Positions 17,049 to 25,919 are shown, counted from the first letter of the stretch. The stretch is 64,000 bases of DNA from Gordonia sp. KTR9 (GCF_000143885.2 NC_018581.1:3658001-3722000), one strand, 5' to 3'. Notes: generated by a model from the sequence alone, not told the origin. Translations and numbers: made by a program.

Positions 17049-18095
17049 TCAGAGTCCCCATTCCTTGTCGCGCAACATCTTCGACAGCCATCCAATGCTG
17101 TAGTAGACGCTGTGCGCCATGTTCGAGTAGCGCAGTTCGTCGCGCTCCCCGCGCGAGTAGATGTCGACGGCCTGCAGGCACCCGACGGCCGTCTTGGTCA
17201 GCGACTGCACCGTCCACCAGGTGAGCGCCGCCGGGGACGGTCGCCAACCGCCCGCCGCCTCGTACTCGTCGAGGAAGGGTTCGAGCTCGATCAACTTGCA
17301 CAGCAGGGGCGAACGTCCCCTCGAGGTCCGCTGCGCGAACCACGCGATGTCGGCGGTCGGATCCGAGAAGTGCGCGGTCTCCCAATCGAGCACCCCGGTG
17401 ATGGAGCCGTCGGCGATCACCAGGTTGCCGATTCGGAAATCGTTGTGGACGAGCGAGACCCGGCCCGAGACAGCGTCCCGGCGATGATCGAGCCAGGCGA
17501 AGGCGAGGTCGAGGACCGGGATGGGGATGTCGACGACCTCCCGATAGACCTGCGACCACTTGTCGTTCTCCGTCTTCCCGGTGTCGCCCGGCGCCGGGAC
17601 CGGTCCCAGGACGGTCAGACCCATGGTCTGCGGATCGGCCGCGTGCAGACGCGCCATCTCGCGGGCGACATCCCGACCTAGTTCCTCCCGCACCGCCGGG
17701 TCCGGGACGATCCGAGAGATCGTGGGTGGCATCGGGATCTGCCCGTGGACCTTCTCCATCGCGAACCATCCGCGGGCGTCGCCGGTGGGCACGACGGACG
17801 CGACCACTTTCGGGACGCGCATCCCGATCGCGTCGGCGGCATCGAGCAGAGCGACTTCGCGGGCCACGTCGTAGTCACCGACGATGCCGCTGACGGGTTG
17901 CCGCTTGACGGCATAGGTGACCGCCTGCGGGCCCCCCGGGCCATCCCAGGTGACGGTGACGAGGTAGGTCTCCCAGGAGTTGCCCTCCCCGCGCTTGTCG
18001 ACATCGGTGAGACGCAGCGTGCCGTCCGCGCCGATCGCGCGATCGAGTTCGGCGGTGAGATCGTCGAGGAAGCTCTCGATCGTGTTGGTGTTCAT
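17049..18095 (-). CDS. Phosphotransferase family protein (aminoglycoside phosphotransferase/ACAD10 N-domain-like)
   Basis: 348 residues with a protein-kinase-like fold: ATP-site region ETYLVTVTW to TYAVKRQP, then the catalytic loop SLVHNDFRIGNLVIADG and the DFG-like TGVLDWETAHFSDPTADIAW. I chose the ATG at 18095, 15 bases after the upstream ligase stop, rather than the longer frame, whose extra residues are not family-like. In actinobacteria such genes are typically found with FadE and FadD genes, and homologous domains in ACAD10/11 phosphorylate hydroxyacyl-CoAs. A role in hydroxyacyl-CoA catabolism is thus more plausible than antibiotic resistance, but unproven. Confidence 0.85.
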   Translation of the reverse strand: MNTNTIESFLDDLTAELDRAIGADGTLRLTDVDKRGEGNSWETYLVTVTWDGPGGPQAVTYAVKRQPVSGIVGDYDVAREVALLDAADAIGMRVPKVVASVVPTGDARGWFAMEKVHGQIPMPPTISRIVPDPAVREELGRDVAREMARLHAADPQTMGLTVLGPVPAPGDTGKTENDKWSQVYREVVDIPIPVLDLAFAWLDHRRDAVSGRVSLVHNDFRIGNLVIADGSITGVLDWETAHFSDPTADIAWFAQRTSRGRSPLLCKLIELEPFLDEYEAAGGWRPSPAALTWWTVQSLTKTAVGCLQAVDIYSRGERDELRYSNMAHSVYYSIGWLSKMLRDKEWGL

Positions 18096-18112
18096 CGTGG
18101 CCCCGGTCTGTC

Positions 18113-19672
18113 TCACGCGTGTGCACTCGCACGTGCCGGCCAATACGCGTCACGCAGCGGCTTCTTGTAGAGCTTTCCGGTTGGCAGGCGCGGCATCTCG
18201 GCGATGAAGTCGAATGATTTGGGGCACTTGAACTTCGCCAGGCCCGCCTGACAGAAATCCGCCAGACGTACGGCCAGCTGACCCTGATCGACGTGCGGAT
18301 CCACCGGTTGGATCACCGCTTTGACGGCCTCGCCGAAATCCTCGTCGGGCACGCCGAAGACCGCGGCGTCGAGCACTTCGGGGTGGGTGACGAGGAGATT
18401 CTCCACTTCTTGCGGATAGATGTTCACCCCGCCGGAGATGATGACGAAGGCCTGACGGTCGGTGAGATAGAGAAAGCCGTCCTCGTCGAGGTATCCGATG
18501 TCCCCGATCTTCGACATCGTGCCGTCGGCGTCCCGCGCCTCGGCCGTCTTGGCCGGATCGTTGAAGTACTCGAAGGTCGCGCCGACGCCGCGGAACCAGA
18601 TGGTTCCGGGTACTCGCGGCGGGCATTCGTTCCCGTCGTCGTCGAGGATGACCGGTTCACCCATGAAGGGACGTCCCACGGTTCCCTGGTGCGCCAGCCA
18701 CTCCTCGGGTGTGCAGCCACAGATGCCGTTGGCCTCGGTGCCGCCGTAGTACTCGTAGATGACCGGACCGAACCAGTCGAGCATGGCCTGCTTGACGGCG
18801 ACCGGGCAGGGTGCGGCCCCGTGTACCACGACCTCGAGCGACGAGAGATCCTGTTGCCGTTCCTGTTCGGGGAGCTTGAGCATGCGCGAGAACATGGTGG
18901 GGACCACCATGGAGTGCGTGATCCGATGCTGTTCGATCAGGTCCAGATACTCGCGCGCGTCGAACCGTTTCATCACGACGACCGTGGCGCCGAGACGGAT
19001 TCCGATGGCGACCGACGACTGTGGTCCGGAGTGGTAGAGCGGAGCGGGAGACAGGAAACGCATGCCCTCCCGTAGATGGAAGACCTTTCGGCCGAAGTCC
19101 TCGATGTCGAGAATCTGCCCTGGATGTGCGTCCGGCAGGCGACGCTTGATGGCCTTCGGGCGGCCCGTGGTGCCCGAGGAGTAGAACATCGGGGTGCCCA
19201 GTCGCTCGTTCTCACCGGGAGCGTCGTCGAACCCGGCGACGGCCTCGGCAAAGGACTCGAACGGGTGCGGGACCGGGACGACCTGATCCGCGTCGACGAG
19301 GAGCCAGCGACCCACCGCAGGGCAGAGTTGCGGCAACTCCTGTGCCACATCGAATTTCGTTGCCGTGGTGATGACGAGCTTCGATTGCGAGTCGTTGATG
19401 ATGTACGCGGCCTCGGCAGCGGACAGGAACGAGTTGACCGGCGTGTAGAACAGTCCGCTGCGCTCGGCGGCGGACATCGCCACGATCATCTCGACGTGAT
19501 TCTCCATGAACAGGGCGATGTGGTCGCCGGGCTCACAGCCGTGCGCCCGCAGGAGCGCGGCGAGCCGATTGGCGCGCGAGTCGAGGTCCCCATACGTGAG
19601 GACCTCGTCGCTGCCCGCCATGATCACGGCCGGGCGGTCGGGATGTTCGACGGCATGACGTCCGGGATACAT
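18113..19672 (-). CDS. Acyl-CoA synthetase (AMP-forming, FadD type)
   Basis: 519 residues with all core motifs of the adenylate-forming family: P-loop YSSGTTGRPKAIKR, EYYGGTEANG, the adenylate-binding GDIGYLDEDGFLYLTDR and the catalytic Lys near the C-terminus in PTGKLYKKPLRD. The ATG at 19672 is preceded by AGAAGGAG; the frame continues upstream without homology. It would activate a carboxylic acid with ATP and CoA, feeding the hydratases, thiolase and dehydrogenases nearby. It is followed closely by the phosphotransferase-like gene and preceded by the DUF7064-type gene, all leftward, so one operon is likely. Confidence 0.92.
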   Translation of the reverse strand: MYPGRHAVEHPDRPAVIMAGSDEVLTYGDLDSRANRLAALLRAHGCEPGDHIALFMENHVEMIVAMSAAERSGLFYTPVNSFLSAAEAAYIINDSQSKLVITTATKFDVAQELPQLCPAVGRWLLVDADQVVPVPHPFESFAEAVAGFDDAPGENERLGTPMFYSSGTTGRPKAIKRRLPDAHPGQILDIEDFGRKVFHLREGMRFLSPAPLYHSGPQSSVAIGIRLGATVVVMKRFDAREYLDLIEQHRITHSMVVPTMFSRMLKLPEQERQQDLSSLEVVVHGAAPCPVAVKQAMLDWFGPVIYEYYGGTEANGICGCTPEEWLAHQGTVGRPFMGEPVILDDDGNECPPRVPGTIWFRGVGATFEYFNDPAKTAEARDADGTMSKIGDIGYLDEDGFLYLTDRQAFVIISGGVNIYPQEVENLLVTHPEVLDAAVFGVPDEDFGEAVKAVIQPVDPHVDQGQLAVRLADFCQAGLAKFKCPKSFDFIAEMPRLPTGKLYKKPLRDAYWPARASAHA

Positions 19673-19683
19673 AGGAACTCCTT

Positions 19684-20673
19684 CTACGGGCGGATCGGTC
19701 GCAGGAACTCGGCCACGGCCCATCCACCGTGGCCGTCGGCGAGATCGACGGTCATCTGGCCCATCCGCACGGCGCGGTCTTCGGTGCGCTGGGTGACCGG
19801 GACGAAGTGGCGGATCGACCCGTCGACGACGATCGTCGGGAGCCCCTCGGCCTGGATCACGCCGACGTGCCGGCCCGTGTACGTGGATTCGCCTGCGTAG
19901 TCGGTGAGCACGCGGTAATCGGTGATCGGATGGGCGACACCGTCGGTGGTCAGAACGGCTCCCGCCGACACCCTGACCCCGGATTTCTCGTATTCGCCAT
20001 AGGCGCTGAACGCGGTACCGTCGGCCAGCCAACCGGCCACCCATTCCCCGGTGTACGAAGCCCATTCGCGAGGACCCCAGGAATGGTCCCGGAACGAGGT
20101 GACCTTGTCGAGAACCCACTTCCGGGTGCCGACCCGGATGGTTCCCGAGAGGTGACCGAACTGCTCGTAGTGATCGCTGGCGAAGGTCGAATCGCCAGGC
20201 GTGCAATCGCCGTCGCCGTCACTGTTGATCACGAACATCGGGCTCGAGGCCTCATAGGTGAGCTCGATCTCGCAATCCTCGGCGGGCGCGTTCTTGAGCG
20301 CGATCCGCCCGTTCTCCGCCATCAGGGACGGATGGGTGACGCGGGCCACCGAGTTGCGATAGGTGATCTCCGCCTTCCGGGTGGGCTCGGTGAACTCGAT
20401 CTCGAGGCCCTGTCCGGCGAAGCTGTCGTTGGTGTCGCGCGGCGTACGCCCCGCACGGAACGCGATGGCGCCGCCCGGCAGCGTCAGTTGCACGGAGGTC
20501 TCGCTGTAACCGAGGTTGGGACGATTACCGATCCGGACGAGACCGCCCAGCTGAGAGACGGGATCGACGAAGTTGAAATAGACACTCTCGTTGAAGTTGT
20601 GGATTCCGACGGAGTCGTGTGTCCCCTCGGCGTCGGCGCCGTACTTGCACACGGTGAACGGCTGGCTGGTCAT
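19684..20673 (-). CDS. DUF7064 / hydroxyneurosporene-synthase-like domain protein
   Basis: 329 residues. HNFNESVYFNFVDPVSQLGGLVRIGNRPN and the central DHSWGPREWASYTGEWVAGW recall a lipocalin-like family related in annotation to hydroxyneurosporene synthase (CrtC) and now called DUF7064/7065. CrtC-type proteins hydrate isolated double bonds. Genes of this family are frequent in actinobacterial lipid and terpenoid catabolic clusters; no activity is established for them to my knowledge. AAGGAG lies six bases before the ATG. It sits between the enoyl-CoA hydratase and the ligase in the same operon. Confidence 0.7.
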   Translation of the reverse strand: MTSQPFTVCKYGADAEGTHDSVGIHNFNESVYFNFVDPVSQLGGLVRIGNRPNLGYSETSVQLTLPGGAIAFRAGRTPRDTNDSFAGQGLEIEFTEPTRKAEITYRNSVARVTHPSLMAENGRIALKNAPAEDCEIELTYEASSPMFVINSDGDGDCTPGDSTFASDHYEQFGHLSGTIRVGTRKWVLDKVTSFRDHSWGPREWASYTGEWVAGWLADGTAFSAYGEYEKSGVRVSAGAVLTTDGVAHPITDYRVLTDYAGESTYTGRHVGVIQAEGLPTIVVDGSIRHFVPVTQRTEDRAVRMGQMTVDLADGHGGWAVAEFLRPIRP

Positions 20674-20700
20674 TGTGCTCCTTGGTCTTCGACGATCAGC

Positions 20701-21570
20701 TCAGAAGCGCTGCGCCGGCGGCGGGTCGAGCGGGGGGAAGACTGCGGGTCGGCGTTCCAGAAAGGACATGACGCCCTCGCGGGCGTCGTCGGAGTCGACT
20801 CGTCCGGCGTAGGTGCGGGACTCCTCGGCCGCAGCCGGGCCGGGGTGCGTGTGCAGCCAGGCGTTGGCGAGCAATCGTCGCGACAACGCCACGGAGGTCG
20901 GCGACGTGTCCTCGACGAAGATCCGCGCGTACTCACGGGCGGCCGACATCACCTGATCAGCGGGCACCACCTTCGTGAGGTACCCGGCCTCGTACGCCTC
21001 CGCCGCATCGAATACCCGGCCGGTCAGCAGCCAGTCGGTGGCACGACCGAGTCCGACGAGTCGCGGCAGGAACCAGGACGACGCACCTTCCGGGACGACC
21101 CCGCGCTGAGTGAACACGAACCCGAATCGGGCGTTCTCGCTCGCGACGCGGATGTCCATCGCGGCGGCGATCGTCGCCCCGCCGCCGATCGCGTGCCCGT
21201 TGAGGGCTGCGATCACCGGCTTGCACATCGCGAACAGCCGCTCACTGATCCGGCCGGCCGGTTCGCGATAACCGGTAGGGGTATGACCGTCGATGTCCTC
21301 GACGAGTGCGCGCGAGAGCGTCTCGGGCCCGTCCAGATCCGCCCCCACCGAGAACGACTCGCCGGCGCCGGTGACGATGACCGCCCGGACCTCGGGATCC
21401 CGGTCGGCACGATCGAGGGCATGGAGCACATCGACGAGCATCTGGACCCGCATACCGTTGCGGCGGTGCGGGGCATCGAGAGTCACCACGGCCACGCCGT
21501 CGGCGACCTCGTAACCCACTTCCTCGTATCGTCTGTCCATTGCATGCTGTGCCGCAGGCGGATTCGTCAC
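20701..21570 (-). CDS. Enoyl-CoA hydratase/isomerase family protein
   Basis: A crotonase-fold protein. Seen are VAVVTLDAPHRRNGMRVQM, the oxyanion-hole segment GESFSVGADL and CKPVIAALNGHAIGGGATIAAAMDIRVAS, with RGVVPEGASSWFLPRLVG carrying a conserved Glu. The GTG at 21570 overlaps the stop of the SDR gene (GTGA), the coupling style used throughout this cluster, so I prefer it (289 residues) to the ATG at 21540 (279 residues). It probably hydrates or isomerises an unsaturated acyl-CoA made in this pathway. Confidence 0.88.
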   Translation of the reverse strand: MTNPPAAQHAMDRRYEEVGYEVADGVAVVTLDAPHRRNGMRVQMLVDVLHALDRADRDPEVRAVIVTGAGESFSVGADLDGPETLSRALVEDIDGHTPTGYREPAGRISERLFAMCKPVIAALNGHAIGGGATIAAAMDIRVASENARFGFVFTQRGVVPEGASSWFLPRLVGLGRATDWLLTGRVFDAAEAYEAGYLTKVVPADQVMSAAREYARIFVEDTSPTSVALSRRLLANAWLHTHPGPAAAEESRTYAGRVDSDDAREGVMSFLERRPAVFPPLDPPPAQRF

Positions 21571-22391
21571 AGTCCGCCGCCGCAGACGAGTACCTGTCCG
21601 GTGATGTAGCTCGACTCCGGACTGCACAGCAGGTAGACGGCACCGGCCGCCTCCTCGACCGTCCCGGCGCGTCCGAGGGCGATCCCCTTGGTCGCCGCAT
21701 CCATCACCGCCGGGTCCATTCCGACCCGGATGTCGCGGTCCTCGACCTTGATCGTCTTCGCCTCGGTGGTCACCGACGTCAGGCGCGTGCTGATCACTCC
21801 GTAGGCCACCGCATTGGAGGTCACGTTGTAGCGACCCCACTCCTTGGCGATGGTCTTGGTGAGGCCGACCATCCCCGCCTTGGCCGACGAGTAGTTCGCC
21901 TGGCCGGGGTTTCCGAGCAGGCCCGAGGTCGAGGAGATGTTGACGACCTTGCGGCAGGGAACCGGGCCCTGCTCACGCTCGCGCTTCACCGCCGCGCTGA
22001 TGATCGGCTGGGCGGCGCGGAGGATGCGGAACGGGGCGGTCAGGTGGACATCGAGGATGTCCGCCCACTGCTTGTCCGTCATCTTCTGGATGACGTTGTC
22101 CCAGGTGTAACCGGCGTTGTTCACGATGATGTCGATTCCGCCGTAGTTGTCCACCGCGGTCGTCACGAAGTGATCGGCGAACTCGGGGTCGGTGACGCTG
22201 CCGATGCAGGCGACAGCCTGTCCGCCGGCCGACTCGATCTCGGCCACAACCTCTTTCGCGGGCTCCGGATCGAGGTCGTTGACCACCACCCGTGCGCCCT
22301 CGGAAGCGAGTTTCACTGCGACGGCCCGCCCGATGCCCCGGCCCGAGCCCGACACGAGTGCGACTTTGTCCTGAAGTTTCTGCACGCTCAC
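21567..22391 (-). CDS. Short-chain dehydrogenase/reductase (hydroxyacyl-CoA dehydrogenase type)
   Basis: 274 residues. Cofactor motif GSGRGIGRAVA, then NDLD favouring NAD, NNAG motif, and the catalytic Ser/Tyr/Lys in NISSTSG and NYSSAKAG. It ends ITGQVLVCGGGL, as FabG-like enzymes do. I chose the GTG at 22391 (VSVQKLQDKVALVSG), which has GGGAGG upstream; a longer frame adds residues that do not fit. It likely oxidises a 3-hydroxyacyl-CoA. It is the first gene of the leftward operon and is divergent from the thiolase gene. Confidence 0.88.
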   Translation of the reverse strand: MSVQKLQDKVALVSGSGRGIGRAVAVKLASEGARVVVNDLDPEPAKEVVAEIESAGGQAVACIGSVTDPEFADHFVTTAVDNYGGIDIIVNNAGYTWDNVIQKMTDKQWADILDVHLTAPFRILRAAQPIISAAVKREREQGPVPCRKVVNISSTSGLLGNPGQANYSSAKAGMVGLTKTIAKEWGRYNVTSNAVAYGVISTRLTSVTTEAKTIKVEDRDIRVGMDPAVMDAATKGIALGRAGTVEEAAGAVYLLCSPESSYITGQVLVCGGGL

Positions 22392-22456
22392 GTGCTGCCT
22401 CCCAAAGGGTTTCGGTGTTCTCGCGGTCGACGCACCCTGCGCTTCGTCCACGATTG

Positions 22457-22516
22457 TGGGGTATGTGACCCCAGTCACTGTGGTGAATGCTAACTTCAGT
22501 TGCAGACGCAAGTCAA
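22457..22516. promoter_or_regulatory. Divergent promoter region of the acyl-CoA clusters, with inverted repeats
   Basis: TGGGGT-ATGTG-ACCCCA (22457-22473) is a perfect 6-5-6 inverted repeat overlapping GTGAC-CCCA-GTCAC (22465-22478). On the minus strand TTGACT (22516-22511) and TAGCAT (22492-22487), 18 bases apart, could drive the SDR operon. The double-TetR protein at 24684 is the likely regulator, by position only. Confidence 0.4.
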
Positions 22517-22610
22517 TAGCGCTTTTGCTGGTGATATGTGGATATTGTTAGTGACGACTCTATGTGATTAGCTTGCCCCACGACTGCTCGACGAAACGAA
22601 AGCTGGACCC

Positions 22611-23795
22611 ATGACCAACGTCTGCATCAGCGGTGTCGGGATGATGCCGTTCACCAAGCCCGGCAAGAGCGAGACCTACGACCGGATGGGCGCGACCGCC
22701 GCCCGCGCGGCGCTCGCCGACGCGGGGCTGGACTACACCGACGTACAACAGGCCTATGTCGGCTACGTGTACGGCGACTCGACCTCCGGCCAGAACGCGC
22801 TCTACGAGATCGGGTTGACCGGGATTCCGGCGGTGAACGTCAACAACAACTGCTCCACGGGTTCGAGCGCATTGTGGCTGGCGCGTCAGGCGGTCGCCTC
22901 GGGCACAGCCGATTGCGTACTCGCCCTCGGATTCGAACAGATGCAGCCCGGCGCGCTGGTCAACGCCTACGGCGATCGCCCGAGCCCCACCGCACGCGGC
23001 GAGGAGATCGCGCTGTCACGCCCCGGTGGCGACGCCGATGCGCCGATGGCGGCCAAGATGTTCGGCGGCGCAGGTGTCGAATACATGGACCGACACGGCG
23101 TGACGTCGGAGGTCTTCGGCCGTGTCTCGGTGAAGGCACGCACGCACGCCGGCCGGAATCCGCTGGCCGTGTTCCGCGACCCCATCGACCTCGACACGGT
23201 GATGTCGTCGAAGCAGATCTGGGGACCCCTCACCTTGCTGATGTGTTGCCCGCCGACCAACGGCGCGGCAGCGGCCATCGTGTGCAGTGAGGAATTCGCC
23301 CGCTCCCGCGGTATCGACTCGAGCGTCCGCCTCCGCGCCCAATCGCTCGTCACCGACGTGGCCGGAACCTTCGACACCACCGACATGATGCGGGTCGCCG
23401 GCTATGACATGACCGCCAAAGCCGCCGCGGAGGTCTACGAGCAGTCCGGCGTCGACCCCCTCGACATCCCCGTCGTCGAACTGCACGACTGCTTTTCCAC
23501 CAACGAGGTCATCACCTACGAGGGGCTCGGCCTCACTCCTGAGGGCACGGCCGAGAAGTTCATCCTCGACGGCGACAACACGTACGGCGGTCGCGTCGTG
23601 ACCAACCCGTCCGGCGGTCTGTTGTCCAAGGGACATCCGTTGGGCGCCACCGGACTGGCCCAGTGTGCCGAGCTGGTCTGGCAGCTGCGAGGTCAGGCCG
23701 GGGAGCGTCAGGTCGAGGGTGTGCGAATCGCGCTGCAGCACAACCTCGGGCTCGGCGGTGCGTGTGTCGTCAGCCTGTACGAGAAGGTGTCCTGA
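22611..23795 (+). CDS. Lipid-transfer protein / thiolase (SCP-x type)
   Basis: 394 residues of the thiolase superfamily, SCP-x/Ltp branch: the nucleophilic Cys in NVNNNCSTGSSALWLARQ, HDCFSTNEVITYEGLGL and the C-terminal GGLLSKGHPLGATGLAQ. Members cleave 3-oxoacyl-CoAs, or act as retro-aldolases in steroid side-chain degradation when paired with a DUF35 partner. No DUF35 gene is seen here, so a thiolase role is more likely. Its stop overlaps the next start (TGATG). The operon continues through two MaoC genes and the regulator. Confidence 0.9.
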   Translation: MTNVCISGVGMMPFTKPGKSETYDRMGATAARAALADAGLDYTDVQQAYVGYVYGDSTSGQNALYEIGLTGIPAVNVNNNCSTGSSALWLARQAVASGTADCVLALGFEQMQPGALVNAYGDRPSPTARGEEIALSRPGGDADAPMAAKMFGGAGVEYMDRHGVTSEVFGRVSVKARTHAGRNPLAVFRDPIDLDTVMSSKQIWGPLTLLMCCPPTNGAAAAIVCSEEFARSRGIDSSVRLRAQSLVTDVAGTFDTTDMMRVAGYDMTAKAAAEVYEQSGVDPLDIPVVELHDCFSTNEVITYEGLGLTPEGTAEKFILDGDNTYGGRVVTNPSGGLLSKGHPLGATGLAQCAELVWQLRGQAGERQVEGVRIALQHNLGLGGACVVSLYEKVS

Positions 23796-24250
23796 TGCCG
23801 CTCGACCGGACGATCCTCGACGTCGTGTCCCCGACGGTCGTCGCCGACGTCGAACGCGGCCGTATCCGCCAGTTCGCCACGGCGATCGGCGAAGACGATC
23901 CGGTTCACCACGATCGCGACGCGGCGGTCGCCGCCGGCCATCCCGACGTCCTCGCGCCGCCGACCTTCCTCTTCGGTCTCGAGTTGGAGAACTCGGATGT
24001 GTTCGGCGACCTCGCCGCGCACGGCGTCGATCTGGCGACGGTGCTCCACGGCGAACAACGCTTCAGGTACTTCGCCGACGTGCATGCGGGCGACACGGTG
24101 AGCTTCGAGACCCGCTACGTCGACACCTACTCGAAAGCCGGTGGCGCTCTGGACTTCTTGGTCCGACGCACCACTGTGAGGCGTTCCGACGAGGTCGTCG
24201 CCGAATTGGAGAGCGTGAGCGTGATCAGGAATCCGGAGGGTACGAGATGA
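23795..24250 (+). CDS. MaoC-like N-terminal hot-dog hydratase subunit
   Basis: 151 residues. The segment ATAIGEDDPVHHDRDAAVAAGHPDVLAPPTFLFGL matches the N-terminal MaoC-like (FAS1 dehydratase-like) domain. It begins one base before the thiolase stop and its stop overlaps the next MaoC gene (ATGA). Together with that gene it probably forms a heteromeric enoyl-CoA hydratase, as ChsH1/ChsH2 do in steroid degradation. The frame reaches further upstream, but only the ATG at 23795 fits the family. Confidence 0.87.
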   Translation: MPLDRTILDVVSPTVVADVERGRIRQFATAIGEDDPVHHDRDAAVAAGHPDVLAPPTFLFGLELENSDVFGDLAAHGVDLATVLHGEQRFRYFADVHAGDTVSFETRYVDTYSKAGGALDFLVRRTTVRRSDEVVAELESVSVIRNPEGTR

Positions 24251-24687
24251 GCACACCGATGTCCGGCGACGTCGTCGGAGTACTCGAACCCGGCGCGGTG
24301 ACGCGTACGACTCTCGCGTTGTTCGCCGGCGCATCCGGGGACCACAACCCGATCCACATCGACATCGACTCGGCCCGGGCCGCAGGCATGGACGACGTCT
24401 TCGCCCACGGGATGTTGTCCATGGCCTATCTCGGGCGCCTGCTCACCGCGCACTTCCCGCAGAGCAGCATCCGGGAGCTGTCGACCCGGTTCACCGCGAT
24501 CACCCCGGTCCTCGCCGAGCCGGTCCTCACCGCCACGGTCAAGGAGCTGATCGCGGTCGCGGACGAGCAGCGCGTCGTACTCGATCTCGACGTCCGGCTG
24601 GCGGATGGGACCCGGACGCTGTCCGGCACGGCCGTCGTGGCTTGGTCCGGTCCCGACCGGGACCCGAATGCGACACTTACTCCATGA
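24247..24687 (+). CDS. MaoC-like dehydratase/hydratase subunit
   Basis: 146 residues with the MaoC hydratase-2 motif FAGASGDHNPIHIDIDSARAAGMDDVFAHGML, including the Asp and His expected to activate water. The ATG at 24247 overlaps the previous gene's stop. Likely partner of the preceding subunit in hydrating a 2-enoyl-CoA to a 3-hydroxyacyl-CoA, which the SDR and thiolase would then process. Confidence 0.9.
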   Translation: MSTPMSGDVVGVLEPGAVTRTTLALFAGASGDHNPIHIDIDSARAAGMDDVFAHGMLSMAYLGRLLTAHFPQSSIRELSTRFTAITPVLAEPVLTATVKELIAVADEQRVVLDLDVRLADGTRTLSGTAVVAWSGPDRDPNATLTP

Positions 24688-25901
24688 CCGACACCACCCA
24701 CGTCGCGCCTCCCTCCTCGAGCCGAGGTGAACACCGAGCAGGACAGATCGTGCGGGCCGCGACCCTCCTGTTCCAAGATCTGGGGTACCAGAACGTCAGC
24801 ATCGACCAGATCGGCTCCGCGGTGGGTCTCACGGGACCGGCCATGTATCGGCACTTCAAGGGAAAGTACGCAATCCTGGTGCAGGCGTTGCGCAGCCAGG
24901 TCGCCTTGGTCGAGGAGCTCACCGATCGCGCCGATCGAGAGGGCACGACCCCGCAGGAGCGTCTGGATCTGTTCCTCGACGGACTGTCCGACATCACCGC
25001 CAACGGCGACGAAGCGACCCTGTGGCGTCGGGAACAACGACATCTGCGCGAAGCCGACCGGGCCGAGTTCCAGGAGGACTTCCGGAAGAACCGGGATCGC
25101 ATCGCCGCAAAGATCGCCGCGGTCCGACCGGAGACGGCCAGGCAGGATCGGGAGCTACTGGGTTTCGCCGTGTTGACCATGTACTCCAACACGCCCAGCA
25201 TCCGCGGCAATCTGACGCCCGAGCGCCTGATCGCCGTCCAGCAGACGATCGCTCGCAAGATCATCGGTTGCCGACTGCCGGCTGTCGACGCCGACTCCGT
25301 GCCGGCCCCCGTGCTGGTCCATCGCAAACCCGCCGGGCGGCGGGAGAGGATTCTCACGGCGTCGACCGCCCTGTTCGACGAGCGCGGCTTCTACGACGTG
25401 CGCATCGACGACATCGCGAAGGCCTCAGAGATGTCGGTGGCGACGCTCTATCAGCACGTGACCGGCAAGACCCAGGTGCTCAAAGCGATCTTGGAGCGCG
25501 GTGCCGAAGGATTGCTGTACGTCACCGCCGAAGCACTGGCACATGCGACGACGCCCGAAGAAGTCCTCAGATCGCTTGTCGACACCTACATTCACCAGGC
25601 ACTCGGCGTTCACGGACGCATCATGCACATTCTCGCCGCGGACCTTCTCTACCTCTCCGACGACGAACAGTTCCGGCTGCGCGAAACGCAGCGCGAGTAC
25701 GTCGCCGAGTGGATAGAGGCGATCTGCGCGATGTCCGACGAGGTGACCGTCGACGACGCGCGCGCGCTCGCGCAGGCGGCGATCTCGGTCATCACCGACG
25801 TCAGCCAGAACCCGGAACTCAAGACCCGTCCCGGCCTCGCCGAGCAGCTGTCGGCGCTCGCCCACGCGATGGTCGTTCCCGAGGGTCTCGAACCCTCGTG
25901 A
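24684..25901 (+). CDS. Transcriptional regulator made of two tandem TetR units
   Basis: 405 residues containing two complete TetR-like units. The first DNA-binding domain spans about residues 17-63 (VRAATLLFQDLGYQNVSIDQIG, then GPAMYRHFKGKYAIL) with its own ligand domain to about 195. A linker rich in Pro and Ala (SVPAPVLVHRKPAGRR) leads to a second one at about 219-265 (ILTASTALFDERGF, SVATLYQHVTGKTQVL) and a second ligand domain. Ordinary TetR proteins are about 200 residues and dimerise; here one chain may supply both halves. The ATGA overlap with the MaoC gene puts it in the thiolase operon, so it probably regulates this cluster. Confidence 0.9.
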   Translation: MTDTTHVAPPSSSRGEHRAGQIVRAATLLFQDLGYQNVSIDQIGSAVGLTGPAMYRHFKGKYAILVQALRSQVALVEELTDRADREGTTPQERLDLFLDGLSDITANGDEATLWRREQRHLREADRAEFQEDFRKNRDRIAAKIAAVRPETARQDRELLGFAVLTMYSNTPSIRGNLTPERLIAVQQTIARKIIGCRLPAVDADSVPAPVLVHRKPAGRRERILTASTALFDERGFYDVRIDDIAKASEMSVATLYQHVTGKTQVLKAILERGAEGLLYVTAEALAHATTPEEVLRSLVDTYIHQALGVHGRIMHILAADLLYLSDDEQFRLRETQREYVAEWIEAICAMSDEVTVDDARALAQAAISVITDVSQNPELKTRPGLAEQLSALAHAMVVPEGLEPS

Positions 25902-25919
25902 TCCCCACATGTCGAAGGG

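Noticed and set aside
17049..18095. Aminoglycoside resistance gene
   Set aside because: The phosphotransferase fold is right, but the neighbours are acyl-CoA genes and the sequence is of the FadE-associated type.
16639..21840. Long N-terminal extensions on the phosphotransferase, ligase and enoyl-CoA hydratase frames
   Set aside because: The added residues are Arg/Pro-rich shadows of the neighbouring gene, and ribosome sites or stop-start overlaps mark the shorter starts.
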